Source: Planctomycetaceae bacterium
GTDB lineage: Bacteria; Planctomycetota; Planctomycetia; Pirellulales; PALSA-1355
DNA length: 29,776 nt
NCBI GenBank assembly: GCA_005773095.1
Contig: SXHT01000255.1
Location: forward strand, 1 to 29,776
Reading direction: 5' to 3'
Made by a program: the position numbers and the translations under genes. Below are positions 1 through 7,650 of the stretch, in pieces (the stretch's first letter is position 1; each line of letters begins with the position of its first letter). Under the pieces are notes generated by a model. The model did not search any database. It saw only the letters and a program-made list of their open reading frames with translations, and was not told where the DNA came from.

Positions 1-1044
1 GGCCAGGCGACGACACTCGATAGCCATGCAAACTCCGCGCGACTCGATCGTCGATTGGCCAATCAAGGCGTGCTCTTCGGCAGTCTCGATGCGCTGCTGG
101 CGGAACACGGCGATTTAATCAAGCCGCATTGGTTCCGCGCGGTCAATTCCAGGGCCGATAAATTCTCACTCCTGCATGCGGCGGCGTGGAGCGGCGGCAC
201 GCTGCTCTATGTCCCCCGCGGCGTGCGAATCGAACAGCCTCTGCATCTGCTTACCGCGTTGTCGCCCGGCGCGACCGACTTCAGCCATACGCTCGTAATT
301 CTCGAAGACGACGCCGAAGCCACGCTCCTCGCCGAAACCGCGAGCGCGGACGCAGCGGCCCCAGGACTGCACTGCGGGGCCATTGAACTCTTCGTCGGAC
401 AGCGCGCTCGCTTGCGTTACGTCAATCTGCAAAACTGGTCGACGCAGGTCTGGCATTTCGCCCATCAGAAGGCGATTCTCGATCGTGACTCATCGTTGCA
501 GTGGACGATTGCGGCACTGGGCAGCAAGCTGGCCAAAGTCAATCAGCACGTGGGACTCGTCGGCGAGGGCGCCGAGTGTCAGGTCAACGGGGTGCTGTTC
601 ACGGAAGGCAAACAGCATCTCTCCTACAACACGCTCCAGCATCATCAAGCCCCACACTGCCGCAGCGATCTGCTTTACAAGGGAGCGCTCCAGGATGCTT
701 CCCGCATCGTTTGGCGCGGCATGATCAAGGTCGACCAGGGCGCTCAGAAGACCGACGGATATCAGCGAAACGATAACCTGATGCTCTCCGAACATTCGCG
801 CAGCGATTCGATCCCCGGTCTGGAGATCGAAGCCGACGACGTGCGCTGCACGCATGGCAGCACGACCGGTCGCGTGGACGAAGAGCAGATTTTTTACGCC
901 CGCTGCCGTGGCCTGACCCGCAAAGAAGCGATCCGCATGATCGTGGCTGGCTTTTTCCAACAGGTTTTCGACCGCATCACCATCGAAAGCGTCCGCGAAG
1001 CACTGGGCGATGCCATCGGCCGGCGGATTCGCGAATACGAATAG
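1..1044 (+). CDS. sufD: SufD, Fe-S cluster scaffold complex subunit (5' partial)
   Basis: The frame is open from the first base of the window, so the true start lies upstream; the TTG at 55 is probably internal. SufD pairs with SufB and the ATPase SufC in the cytosolic SufBCD scaffold that assembles iron-sulfur clusters. The visible product has the beta-helix core and C-terminal region of the SufB/SufD family. These include the stretch with IEADDVRCTHGSTTGRVDEE, where the conserved C-T-H-G lies, and a helical tail with ARCRGLTRKEAIRMIVAGFF. SufB shares this fold, but the short length after the core and the lack of SufB's Cys-rich N-terminus favour SufD. The following Rieske and SufT-like genes on the same strand support a suf operon. 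The identity is family knowledge; only the C-terminal 347 codons are seen. Confidence 0.93.
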   Translation, partial: GQATTLDSHANSARLDRRLANQGVLFGSLDALLAEHGDLIKPHWFRAVNSRADKFSLLHAAAWSGGTLLYVPRGVRIEQPLHLLTALSPGATDFSHTLVILEDDAEATLLAETASADAAAPGLHCGAIELFVGQRARLRYVNLQNWSTQVWHFAHQKAILDRDSSLQWTIAALGSKLAKVNQHVGLVGEGAECQVNGVLFTEGKQHLSYNTLQHHQAPHCRSDLLYKGALQDASRIVWRGMIKVDQGAQKTDGYQRNDNLMLSEHSRSDSIPGLEIEADDVRCTHGSTTGRVDEEQIFYARCRGLTRKEAIRMIVAGFFQQVFDRITIESVREALGDAIGRRIREYE

Positions 1045-1120
1045 AGCGGCTCGCGCCGTGAGGCTTGGGCCCCGGGGGCTTGGGACTCGAGTTCCGCAGG
1101 TTTTCGGAGCCCCGAATCCC

Positions 1121-1256
1121 GTAACCGTTCAGCGGTTAAGAGAGGGGGACAGGCACATTTTCCCGGGAACCACGTTGGACAACCTCCTGACATGTCGATG
1201 CATCTCACGCGAATTCGCCGGGAAAATGAGCCAGTCCCCGGCCCTTGAACGGTTAC
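1121..1256 (+). repeat. Dispersed ~136-bp palindromic element, copy A
   Basis: The ends are perfect 11-bp inverted repeats, GTAACCGTTCA and TGAACGGTTAC. Inside them lie the arms GGGGACAGGCACATTTTCCC and GGGAAAATGAGCCAGTCCCC, which are inverted relative to each other with two mismatches. Five more copies lie in this window. This one sits inside the suf operon between sufD and the Rieske gene, so it is probably transcribed and could fold in the mRNA. Confidence 0.9.
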
Positions 1257-1280
1257 CCCCAGCCCCCAGCCCCAAGTCCC

Positions 1281-1595
1281 ATGCCTGATTTTGTCCCAGT
1301 CGCTAAGTTCTCGTTGCTCGCCGATCCCGGCCGGCAGTTGGTGGAGATCGACGACCGCCTGGTCGTGCTGTTCCGCGTTGGCAACGATGTGTTTGCGCTG
1401 GACGACGTCTGCACGCACGACGGGGGACCGCTCGGCGAGGGGGATCTGGAAGATCATTCCATCGCGTGCCCGCGGCATGGGGCCAAATTCGACATTCGCA
1501 CCGGCAAAGCTCTGACCATGCCGGCCACGAAAGCCACCGTTTCGTACGAGGTGAAAATCGTCGGAGATGATATAATGCTGAAAGCCAACGACTAA
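1281..1595 (+). CDS. Rieske [2Fe-2S] ferredoxin-like protein, suf-linked
   Basis: A 104-residue single-domain Rieske protein. The cluster ligands are visible as C44-T-H46 and C63-P-R-H66, the CxH...CxxH pattern of Rieske and non-haem-oxygenase ferredoxins. There is no signal peptide or membrane anchor, so it should be cytosolic. It resembles the small subunit-type ferredoxins (NirD/BphF-like) often encoded beside SufBCD. An electron-donor role in cluster assembly is an inference from position. The start at 1281 removes nine codons translated from C-rich leader DNA next to repeat copy A. That leader has no Shine-Dalgarno sequence. The sufT-like gene follows 59 bases downstream. Confidence 0.9.
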   Translation: MPDFVPVAKFSLLADPGRQLVEIDDRLVVLFRVGNDVFALDDVCTHDGGPLGEGDLEDHSIACPRHGAKFDIRTGKALTMPATKATVSYEVKIVGDDIMLKAND

Positions 1596-1654
1596 ACCTG
1601 TCGAATGGTTCGCCCCTGCGTCCTGACTCCTGGCTCCCGACCACCTGACCTCCC

Positions 1655-1969
1655 ATGCCTCCCACAGAAGATCACGTCCGCGAAACGCTCAAGCAAGTCA
1701 TTGATCCCGAGTTGTTTGTCAACATCGTCGATCTTGGCTTGGTGTATGGCGTCGAAATCGAACAGTTGGACAGCAAGTCCCACATCAAGATCGACATGAC
1801 GATGACCAGCCCCGCCTGTCCTGCCGGACCGCAGCTCATTCAACAATCAAAAACGGTATTGGGCGCCCTGCCCGACGTGGCCAACGTGGAAGTCAAGGTC
1901 GTGATGACCCCTCCCTGGACGCCGGACCTCATGACCGAAGACGCTCGCGACCAATTGGGAATCTTCTGA
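1655..1969 (+). CDS. SufT/MIP18-family (DUF59) iron-sulfur assembly protein
   Basis: A 104-residue protein covering one whole MIP18/DUF59 domain. The hallmarks are an N-terminal VIDPELFVNIVDLGLVYG segment, then MTSPACPAG with the conserved cysteine at about residue 55, then VVMTPPWTPDLMTEDAR at the C-terminus. Bacterial members (SufT, PaaD-like) take part in Fe-S cluster maturation or delivery. The location directly after sufD and the Rieske gene points to SufT, not to a phenylacetate-pathway PaaD. The start has no Shine-Dalgarno sequence and is preceded by a C-rich, CTGA-rich leader. It looks like the last gene of the operon, as the next gene is on the opposite strand. Confidence 0.9.
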   Translation: MPPTEDHVRETLKQVIDPELFVNIVDLGLVYGVEIEQLDSKSHIKIDMTMTSPACPAGPQLIQQSKTVLGALPDVANVEVKVVMTPPWTPDLMTEDARDQLGIF

Positions 1970-2056
1970 TCGTCGGAGTTCCGGCTTGAGCAGTCTCGCT
2001 TGGGCGGCGGTCACGTTGTCGGGCAGCTTCTGCCGCCGCTCGGAATACCCGACGGT

Positions 2057-2215
2057 CTACAGGGACGAATCGTCCAGTTTCGGCAGCGGGTATTCGTCGT
2101 CGATCGGATCGAATTTCGGCAGCTCATTCTCGATCGTACCGAGTTGATCACGGCTGACCCGCGGGCCGCAGCCCGAAAGCAGTAAGAGGACGGCGAAGAA
2201 CAGCATTCGCTTCAT
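2057..2215 (-). CDS. Small predicted lipoprotein, 52 aa
   Basis: Read on the minus strand from ATG at 2215 to TAG at 2057. The N-terminus MKRMLFFAVLLLLSGC has a positive start, a hydrophobic stretch and a lipobox (L-S-G-C16), so export and lipidation are predicted. The mature part is only about 37 residues, acidic and proline-containing, ending PLPKLDDSSL. I do not recognise the family with certainty, though tiny lipoproteins of this style are common in planctomycetes. No strong Shine-Dalgarno sequence is seen. After the stop the same frame stays open and coding-like (KLPDNVTAAQARLLKPELRR), so a recent nonsense mutation shortening a longer protein is possible. It lies between the suf operon and queG, on the opposite strand to both. 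Confidence 0.6.
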   Translation of the reverse strand: MKRMLFFAVLLLLSGCGPRVSRDQLGTIENELPKFDPIDDEYPLPKLDDSSL

Positions 2216-2304
2216 CAATTGATACCATCAACCCTAGCCATATCGTGGAACCAGGCAGCTCCGCGTATTCTAAACAACGTTGCCTGATCGTGGGAGGGGG
2301 AGCA

Positions 2305-2338
2305 GCCTGCCGAGCCGTGAACCGGCGGCTGGGCAGGC
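2305..2338 (+). promoter_or_regulatory. Strong stem-loop upstream of queG
   Basis: GCCTGCC, then g, then AGCCG pair with CGGCT, then g, then GGCAGGC. This makes a 12-bp stem with one G-G mismatch and an 8-base loop. It ends about 50 bases before the queG start. There is no following T tract, so it is not a classic terminator. It does not look like a preQ1 riboswitch. It could be a leader hairpin or a REP-like palindrome. Confidence 0.4.
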
Positions 2339-2390
2339 GCCTCGGCCTCGGGAATTATGACGTTTCATTCTCTAGCAACCGGCTGTGCGA

Positions 2391-3551
2391 ATGCCTGCAA
2401 TGGAATTGACCCTGCGTGTGAAGTCTGAGGCCCAGCGATTGGGGTTCGTTATGGCTGGGGTCTGCCCGGCGGTCGAAGCGGCCGGCGCGACGCGTCTTTC
2501 AGAATGGCTGGAACGCGGCTATTCCGGCGAGATGGACTACCTCGGCAGGCGTGAGGCGGCTTACCAGCACCCGTCGCACGTATTGGACGGCGTGCGAAGT
2601 ATTGTCATGCTTGCGATGCATTACCGGAATTCCGAACCGGCCATGTCCCGGCCGGGCGAAGGACGGGTATCTCGCTATGCCTGGGGAGACGACTATCACG
2701 ACCTGATTCGCGCTCGGCTCAACGAGCTGGCGGCATTTGTGCGCGGTGAATGCCCCGGCGCTGCTACCCGCGGGGTCGTCGATTCGGCACCTCTCTTGGA
2801 GCGCGAGTTTGCGGGGCTCGCCGGTCTCGGCTGGGTTGGCAAGAATACGCTGCTTTTGAACAAGCAGATCGGAAGTTGGTTCTTTCTCGCCGCGCTGCTG
2901 ACTACGGCAGAACTGGAATACGACACCGCGCAGGAGACCGATCACTGCGGCACATGCACGGCCTGTCTCGATGCTTGTCCGACCGGCGCATTTGTGCAAC
3001 CGTATGTGCTCGACGCGCGGCGATGTATCAGCTATTTGACGATCGAGCACCGCCGGGCGATCGCGCCTGAGTTACGGGCGGGAATCGGCGATTGGCTGTT
3101 TGGCTGCGACGTTTGTCAGGAGGCTTGCCCATGGAACCATCGCGATTGGATCGTTGACGAGCCGGCGTTTCAACCCCGCGCGGACACGAACCCGGTGTCG
3201 CTCGGAGAACTTTTCAAGCTTGACGACGCCCGTTTCCGCGAGCGGTTCCGCTCGTCCCCCTTGTGGAGACCCAAACGCCGTGGACTGCTACGAAACGCAG
3301 CGATCGTGCTGGGAAATCAGCGTTGTGAAGCATCGACTGACGCACTGATCCTTGGCCTGAACGACTGCGAGCCGCTGGTGCGCGGCGCCTCCGCATGGGC
3401 GTTAGGGCAACTGGCCACTCCCGCGGCGCGCGCAGCGCTTGAGGAACGATTGAGCGTTGAATTCGACGACGAGGTTCGCCAGGAAATCGATTCCGCCGTA
3501 CAGGTACCATCGCTATCAGAGCACAGATCTGGCTTTTGCCGTCGCGCATGA
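2391..3551 (+). CDS. queG: Epoxyqueuosine reductase QueG
   Basis: QueG reduces epoxyqueuosine to queuosine in the tRNA wobble position, using cobalamin and two [4Fe-4S] clusters in the cytosol. Numbered from ATG 2391, the catalytic Asp lies in GVVDSAPLLEREFAGLAGLG (about D131). Cluster ligands are C186-C189-C192-C196 in CGTCTACLDACPTGA and C212, C239, C242, C246 around CDVCQEACPWN. The C-terminus (about 300-385) carries the HEAT-like repeat typical of the long QueG form. The length of 386 residues is normal. GTG 2385, ATG 2391 and ATG 2400 are all possible starts. queA, another queuosine gene, lies 5.4 kb away and not in the same operon. Confidence 0.95.
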   Translation: MPAMELTLRVKSEAQRLGFVMAGVCPAVEAAGATRLSEWLERGYSGEMDYLGRREAAYQHPSHVLDGVRSIVMLAMHYRNSEPAMSRPGEGRVSRYAWGDDYHDLIRARLNELAAFVRGECPGAATRGVVDSAPLLEREFAGLAGLGWVGKNTLLLNKQIGSWFFLAALLTTAELEYDTAQETDHCGTCTACLDACPTGAFVQPYVLDARRCISYLTIEHRRAIAPELRAGIGDWLFGCDVCQEACPWNHRDWIVDEPAFQPRADTNPVSLGELFKLDDARFRERFRSSPLWRPKRRGLLRNAAIVLGNQRCEASTDALILGLNDCEPLVRGASAWALGQLATPAARAALEERLSVEFDDEVRQEIDSAVQVPSLSEHRSGFCRRA

Positions 3552-3563
3552 AACTGCTATACT
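3536..3563 (+). promoter_or_regulatory. Candidate sigma70-type promoter for the YccA-like gene
   Basis: TTGCCG at 3536-3541 and TATACT at 3558-3563 are separated by 16 bases. The -35 box lies inside the last codons of queG. The transcript would start about 35 bases before the 3605 ATG, which has GAGG at 3593-3596 as its ribosome binding site. Confidence 0.5.
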
Positions 3564-3604
3564 TCATCCAGTGCCCATTCCCCAACCCTTTTGAGGATTC
3601 TATT

Positions 3605-4357
3605 ATGCGAACCGGCAATCCGGCTCTCAGCGACAACGTCTTTCGCAATTCCGTCTGGACCGACGCAAACACGCAGGTGATGACGCTCAACGGCGTCGTG
3701 ATGAAGACTGGAATCCTGCTGGTCGTTCTGGCCACGACGGCGATCTTCACCTGGCAGCAGTACTTTGCCAACGGCGCGAACGGCGCCACCACGGCTATGC
3801 CGTACATGCTGGGAGGACTGATCGGCGGGGCCGTGTTTGCGCTGATCACGATCTTCAGGCCAACGACCGCGCCGTGGACCTCTCCGCTTTACGCCGCTTG
3901 CGAAGGGCTCGCGCTGGGGGGCATTTCGGCCAGCTTCGAGGCTCAGTACGGCGGAATTGTCATGCAGGCGGTGGGACTGACGTTTGGCACGTTGGCCGCG
4001 TTGCTGGCTGTTTACAGCACGGGACTGATCAAGCCAAGCGAGAACTTCAAGCTGGGAATCGTTGCGGCCACGGGGGGCGTGATGCTGGTCTATTTGGCTT
4101 CCATGGTGCTCGGCTTCTTTGGCGTGGCAATTCCTCATATTCACGGCAACGGCCTGATCGGGATCGGTTTCTCGCTGTTCGTCGTGGTGCTGGCGTCTTT
4201 AAATCTTGTTCTCGACTTCGACTTCATCGAAGAGGGTGTCAAGAATTCGGCGCCGAAGTACATGGAGTGGTACGCCGGATTTGGCCTGTTGATGACGCTG
4301 ATCTGGCTGTATGTGGAAATCCTGCGGCTGCTTTCGAAACTGCAAAGCCGGGATTAA
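3605..4357 (+). CDS. Bax inhibitor-1/YccA-family membrane protein
   Basis: A 250-residue integral membrane protein. Its N-terminus (MRTGNPALSDNVF) matches the bacterial YccA-like subgroup of the BI-1/TMBIM family. About seven hydrophobic segments follow: about 36-52, 60-78, then a run of helices from 88 to 250. The C-terminal signature is LVLDFDFIEEGV and APKYMEWYAGFGLLMTLIWLY. The acidic residues there (D, D, E, E) belong to the pH- or calcium-sensing pair region of the family. Bacterial members are linked to membrane protein quality control and ion leak; the exact role here is unknown. The start at 3605 has a Shine-Dalgarno sequence; the upstream 23-codon extension overlaps the promoter and is unlikely to be translated. 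Confidence 0.9.
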   Translation: MRTGNPALSDNVFRNSVWTDANTQVMTLNGVVMKTGILLVVLATTAIFTWQQYFANGANGATTAMPYMLGGLIGGAVFALITIFRPTTAPWTSPLYAACEGLALGGISASFEAQYGGIVMQAVGLTFGTLAALLAVYSTGLIKPSENFKLGIVAATGGVMLVYLASMVLGFFGVAIPHIHGNGLIGIGFSLFVVVLASLNLVLDFDFIEEGVKNSAPKYMEWYAGFGLLMTLIWLYVEILRLLSKLQSRD

Positions 4358-4386
4358 CTCGGAGCGTTCCACGTTGGGGCAAAGCG

Positions 4387-4490
4387 AGGGGGGACAGGCA
4401 CATTTTCCCGGGGAACCACGTTGGGCAGCCATCCCATCAGGACGATGCAGCTCTCTCGTAGTCACCGGGAAATGAGCCGGCCCCCGGCCC
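4387..4490 (+). repeat. Dispersed palindromic element, copy B
   Basis: The core arms are present (GGGGACAGGCACATTTTCCC and a degenerate right arm with a deletion, ACCGGGAAATGAGCCGGCCC), but the outer GTAACCGTTCA/TGAACGGTTAC ends are missing. It fills the gap between two convergent genes and ends six bases before the stop codon of the LysM gene. Confidence 0.8.
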
Positions 4491-4495
4491 GTGGA

Positions 4496-5776
4496 TTATC
4501 GCTGTAACGCTTCGCCGGGTTGGCGCGTCATGGCATCGGCTTCGTCCGTGTCTCCCGGCAGGACCAGCTCCATGCCGGCGCGGAGAAAGTCGATGTCTTC
4601 GCCGATTACATTGCGATTCAACTCGTACAGTTCGGCCCACCGAGACGCCTTGCCGAGTTCATAACGGGCAATGTCAAACAGCGTGTCTCCCTCTTGCACG
4701 ACGTAGCGGGTGTCGTCGGCCCGCAACCTGGCACTCGCTTGCATGGCGTACGACGGTTTGGCCGGGCGGCGTCCCGGCTTGGGGCAAAGGTCTGGAAACT
4801 GCCGTTCGAGTTCCGATTTCGGGGGAACCAGGACTTCATCGCCGACGGTAAGTTCATCGGCGACAGGATGTTTCTCTGCATTGTAAGCGTGCAGCGCCTT
4901 GAAAAATCCGCCCGACCCATACGCCTTTTCGGAAACGGTCCAGAAGTTCTCATTGGGGCCGAGCGTGTACTTGCCGCCGGCGATGGTCTCTGCACTCGGC
5001 GGTGCGTCGGAAGACGAAGTTCGCAAACCGAGCGAATTGAGTCTTGTCTCCGGGGCCGCGACGCGCTCTCCCTGCGGCGGCGCGATGAAGCGGCTGGTGG
5101 GTCGATTTTCGATGGCTTGCGGCGGCGGTGCCGCTTCGGCAAGGGTGGCGGGAACGGCCTGTTCGTCGAGCCTGGCAGGCGCGGCCGATTCGTCGCTGGC
5201 AAGATCGTCGAGCGCGGCACTTTCAGCAGTCGGCGCATCGATCGCGGTCACTGCGGGACTGTCGGGTTGGGCAGCGTCCGCGGGCGATCCCGCGAGAGTT
5301 GAGGGATTGGAGATTGCCACCGGCGGCGACGCCTCCAGCGGTTGAGCGTTGGCCGTCGGATTGCTTGCTGCCGCAACTGCTGGATCATTCGCCGGCTCGT
5401 CGGGGGGTGTTTGCCGCGACTCATAGCGATAGTCGGCCCGAGGCTCGTCACCGGCCGGCAGATACGCGGCCCTTGGAGGTGATGACACGTTGGGCTTCGC
5501 GGTCGTGGTGGCAGGCACATCGGATGGCTGGGATTTCCACTTGAATGATCCGCCATCGGGCGATTCACTCCCTGCCTCGTCGCCTTTTTTTAACGCCACG
5601 GTGGTTGGTTTATTGGGCGCGCCGAACAAGTTCGATTGATCATTCGACTTCGATGCGTTTTTCGCGACGGTCGCCGGAGTCATCTTCAGTTTCGAAACGC
5701 GCTGGTACAGCACGCCGCAGAACATGATTGCCAAAGCACCCACCACCGCCAGTCCAATCTTGGCTTCATTACCCAT
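4496..5776 (-). CDS. Membrane-anchored double-LysM protein
   Basis: A 426-residue protein. It has a short cytosolic N-terminus and one membrane helix at about residues 8-24 (IGLAVVGALAIMFCGVLY). A long low-complexity region rich in Ala, Pro and Ser follows (about 30-270), then two LysM domains near the C-terminus. The first begins YTLGPNENFWTVSEKAYG, the second begins YVVQEGDTLFDIARYELG. LysM binds GlcNAc-containing glycans such as peptidoglycan, so an envelope-tethering role is likely. It follows rsmH by 61 bases on the same strand, where other bacteria have ftsL. The start at 5776 has GGGAG upstream. A 77-codon upstream extension in the same frame only overlaps the end of rsmH. The function is inferred from domains and context. 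Confidence 0.85.
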   Translation of the reverse strand: MGNEAKIGLAVVGALAIMFCGVLYQRVSKLKMTPATVAKNASKSNDQSNLFGAPNKPTTVALKKGDEAGSESPDGGSFKWKSQPSDVPATTTAKPNVSSPPRAAYLPAGDEPRADYRYESRQTPPDEPANDPAVAAASNPTANAQPLEASPPVAISNPSTLAGSPADAAQPDSPAVTAIDAPTAESAALDDLASDESAAPARLDEQAVPATLAEAAPPPQAIENRPTSRFIAPPQGERVAAPETRLNSLGLRTSSSDAPPSAETIAGGKYTLGPNENFWTVSEKAYGSGGFFKALHAYNAEKHPVADELTVGDEVLVPPKSELERQFPDLCPKPGRRPAKPSYAMQASARLRADDTRYVVQEGDTLFDIARYELGKASRWAELYELNRNVIGEDIDFLRAGMELVLPGDTDEADAMTRQPGEALQR

Positions 5777-5837
5777 GTTTGAAAACTCCCGTCGTAAGGT
5801 CGGAAATGAAAAGTCGCATGTTTGCCAGGGTACAGAA

Positions 5838-6713
5838 TTACGCTCGCTGCGCCACCCGCAGTTTTGCGCTGCGGGCCCGCGGATTGGCGGTCCGTTCGGC
5901 CTCGCTAGCAGTGATTGGCCTGCGGGTGAGAGCCAGCCAGCGTGGGTCGTCGCGAAATGCCTGCTTGACGCGGCGGTCTTCCAGCGAATGAAAGCTAATG
6001 ACCGCAAGTCGTCCGCCGGAAAGCAGACAATCCGGCAGCTTGTGCAGAGCTTTGTCGAGCGAGACCAGTTCGTCGTTGACCACGATTCTGAGGGCCTGAA
6101 AGGTGCGCGTGGCCGGATCGATCCGCTGACGATCGCGGTTGCGCGGAACGGCGCGGCGGACGATCTCGGCTAATTGCCCGGCCGTGCGGATTGGCTCCTG
6201 ACGGCGGGCTTCGACGATTCGTCGGGCGATCCGCCGGCTGTGTCGTTCCTCTCCGAATTGGTAGATCACATCGGCAAGCCGCCGTTCGTCGATTCGCTCG
6301 ATGAGCTGCCAGGCCGGTTCGCCGTTGGTCGGATCCAATCGAAGATCGAGCGGACCATCGGCGTCGAAGCTGAAGCCGCGCTCGCGATCGGCCAACTGAT
6401 CGCTCGACATGCCAAGATCGAGCAGAATTCCTTGAACGCCGGGGATTTCGAGTTGGCCGAGAAGCTGCGGCAGCTCGCAATAGTTGCCGTGGGCGAGCTT
6501 GATCGGCAGGCCGGCAAGGGACCTTTCCGCTTCTTCCAAGGCCGCGGGGTCGCGGTCCATGGCAACCACCAGACCGCCGTCGCCGACTGCGTCCGCGAGT
6601 CGCTTCGTGTGCCCGCCGCCGCCGAGCGTGCCATCGACGAACGTTTGTCCCGGCTGCGGATTAAGCCACTCAATAACCTCAGCCGGCATGACGGGAACGT
6701 GAGCGGTCGGCAT
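5838..6713 (-). CDS. rsmH: 16S rRNA (cytosine-N4) methyltransferase RsmH (MraW)
   Basis: RsmH methylates N4 of C1402 in the decoding centre of 16S rRNA using S-adenosylmethionine. The 291-residue product begins MPTAHVPVMPAEVIEWL. It shows the SAM-binding loop FVDGTLGGGGHTKRLAD, the motif MDRDPAAL, then LLDLGMSSDQL and GFSFDADGPLDLRLD, and ends with the family tail AVISFHSLEDRRVKQAF. The start at 6713 was chosen because it gives the family N-terminus. The longer in-frame ORF reaching 6890 is translation through repeat copy C. It sits between mraZ and the LysM gene, the usual dcw order, but 423 bases separate it from mraZ, where the two are normally almost adjacent. Confidence 0.96.
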   Translation of the reverse strand: MPTAHVPVMPAEVIEWLNPQPGQTFVDGTLGGGGHTKRLADAVGDGGLVVAMDRDPAALEEAERSLAGLPIKLAHGNYCELPQLLGQLEIPGVQGILLDLGMSSDQLADRERGFSFDADGPLDLRLDPTNGEPAWQLIERIDERRLADVIYQFGEERHSRRIARRIVEARRQEPIRTAGQLAEIVRRAVPRNRDRQRIDPATRTFQALRIVVNDELVSLDKALHKLPDCLLSGGRLAVISFHSLEDRRVKQAFRDDPRWLALTRRPITASEAERTANPRARSAKLRVAQRA

Positions 6714-6722
6714 GAGGCGATT

Positions 6723-6853
6723 GTAACCGTTCGCATGACAGCCGAGGGGGACAAGGCACATTTTCCCCGCAACCACGTTGGGCCGCTCGCCATGATTGAC
6801 GAGATGCACCTCTCCCGAAATCGCCAAGTCATGAGCCAGTCCCCGGCCCGCGG
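6723..6853 (+). repeat. Dispersed palindromic element, copy C (divergent)
   Basis: It starts with GTAACCGTTC and carries GGGGGACAAGGCACATTTTC and a right part ending ATGAGCCAGTCCCCGGCCC. The inner right arm is degraded (CCCGAAATCGCCAAGTC). It lies ten bases before the rsmH start and inside the mraZ-rsmH transcript, so it may affect rsmH translation or mRNA ends. Confidence 0.8.
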
Positions 6854-7136
6854 ATGGGGTGGTCGAGGAGCCCGGAAGCCGGTTTCGCAAGCACGTCGAT
6901 GTCCTTGGGGAAAATCATCTCCGAAAAACCGCGCACCCTGGGGCGAATCCTTTCGCCCCGGTTGGGTTCACGGTTTGCGGGCGACGGCCGCTCGTGACGG
7001 CACGCGCTCGCCATTCGCTGCTTCGGCGCTCCTTGCCAAAGCGATGCGATCTCACCCCGCTCGACCGTCGGTGGCCGCCAACGGTCGGACGCACTCGCTA
7101 ACAAACCTCACGGACGGACTACTCAGGAGAGATCGC
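6854..7136. other. Gene-free spacer between mraZ and rsmH
   Basis: No convincing gene is seen in these 283 bases. Short overlapping open frames on both strands lack family features. One perfect 8-bp hairpin, GGGGCGAA and TTCGCCCC with loop tcct, lies at 6940-6959. Neither strand has a following T tract. The segment looks like inserted or decayed DNA next to repeat copy C. Confidence 0.5.
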
Positions 7137-7583
7137 TCAACCGCGCCTCGGCTCAAAGGCAGCCTCGGCAATTTCGTCAAATCGAGCCTGCCGCTGGGCC
7201 ACGTAGGCGTCCCAACGTGCCCGATCCCACAACTCCAAGTGATCCTGCACACCCAATAACACGGTCTCATTGGTTAGACCGGCCAACTGTGCCAGCTCGG
7301 GCGGTATCCGTACGCGTCCCTGGCGGTCTAACTCAACGGCTTGGGCTCGGGCGTAGAACAGACGGCCAAACGCCCGGACATCTTGTCCGTTTGGCGAGGC
7401 GGCCGCGAGTCGTTCTGCCAGTTGGGCCAGCGCCGCCTCCGTGTAAAGAGCAAGAGAACCATCGGTGCCCGGCGTCACGAACAGAGTCGGTACGCTTCCG
7501 CCGAGCGCGTCGCGGAAAGTTTTGGGGATCGCGACTCGTTGCTTTTCATCGATGGCCCGTTGAAAGCTGCCGGTGAAAAGCAT
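7137..7583 (-). CDS. mraZ: Transcriptional regulator MraZ
   Basis: A 148-residue protein with two SpoVT/AbrB-like MraZ domains. The first begins FTGSFQRAIDEKQRVAIPKT; the second has ARAQAVELDRQGRVRIPPEL, each with the conserved D-x-x-x-R. MraZ forms a ring oligomer that binds TGGGN direct repeats before its own gene and controls the division/cell-wall cluster. The start at 7583 gives the standard MLFTG N-terminus and has GGGAGGAA upstream. The first gene of the cluster, it is followed by rsmH and a LysM gene. Matching boxes lie at 7598-7622, so autoregulation is likely. Confidence 0.95.
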   Translation of the reverse strand: MLFTGSFQRAIDEKQRVAIPKTFRDALGGSVPTLFVTPGTDGSLALYTEAALAQLAERLAAASPNGQDVRAFGRLFYARAQAVELDRQGRVRIPPELAQLAGLTNETVLLGVQDHLELWDRARWDAYVAQRQARFDEIAEAAFEPRRG

Positions 7584-7597
7584 GAATCTCCAATTCC

Positions 7598-7650
7598 TCC
7601 CACAACCAACCACTTGGCCCCAAAGATAAGCTTTTCGCTCTCTGCGTCAA
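7598..7650 (-). promoter_or_regulatory. mraZ promoter with three MraZ-type boxes
   Basis: On the minus strand, TTGACG (7645-7650) and TATCTT (7623-7628) are spaced by 16 bases. Directly after the -10 box come TGGGG (7618-7622), TGGTT (7608-7612) and TGGGA (7598-7602), at an exact 10-base period with 5-base spacers. This is the arrangement known for MraZ operators. The middle box is degenerate. The last box overlaps the Shine-Dalgarno region of mraZ. Confidence 0.7.

Noticed and set aside
2000..2185. Plus-strand 61-codon frame after the SufT-like gene
   Set aside because: It is antisense to the better-supported lipoprotein with a clear lipobox and has no family features or ribosome binding site.
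2305..2390. preQ1 riboswitch before queG
   Set aside because: The hairpin is long and simple, and I see no preQ1 aptamer layout (short hairpin plus A-rich pseudoknot tail).
6174..7259. 361-codon plus-strand frame across rsmH, repeat C and mraZ
   Set aside because: Antisense to rsmH and mraZ and partly a translation of the repeat; no domain seen.
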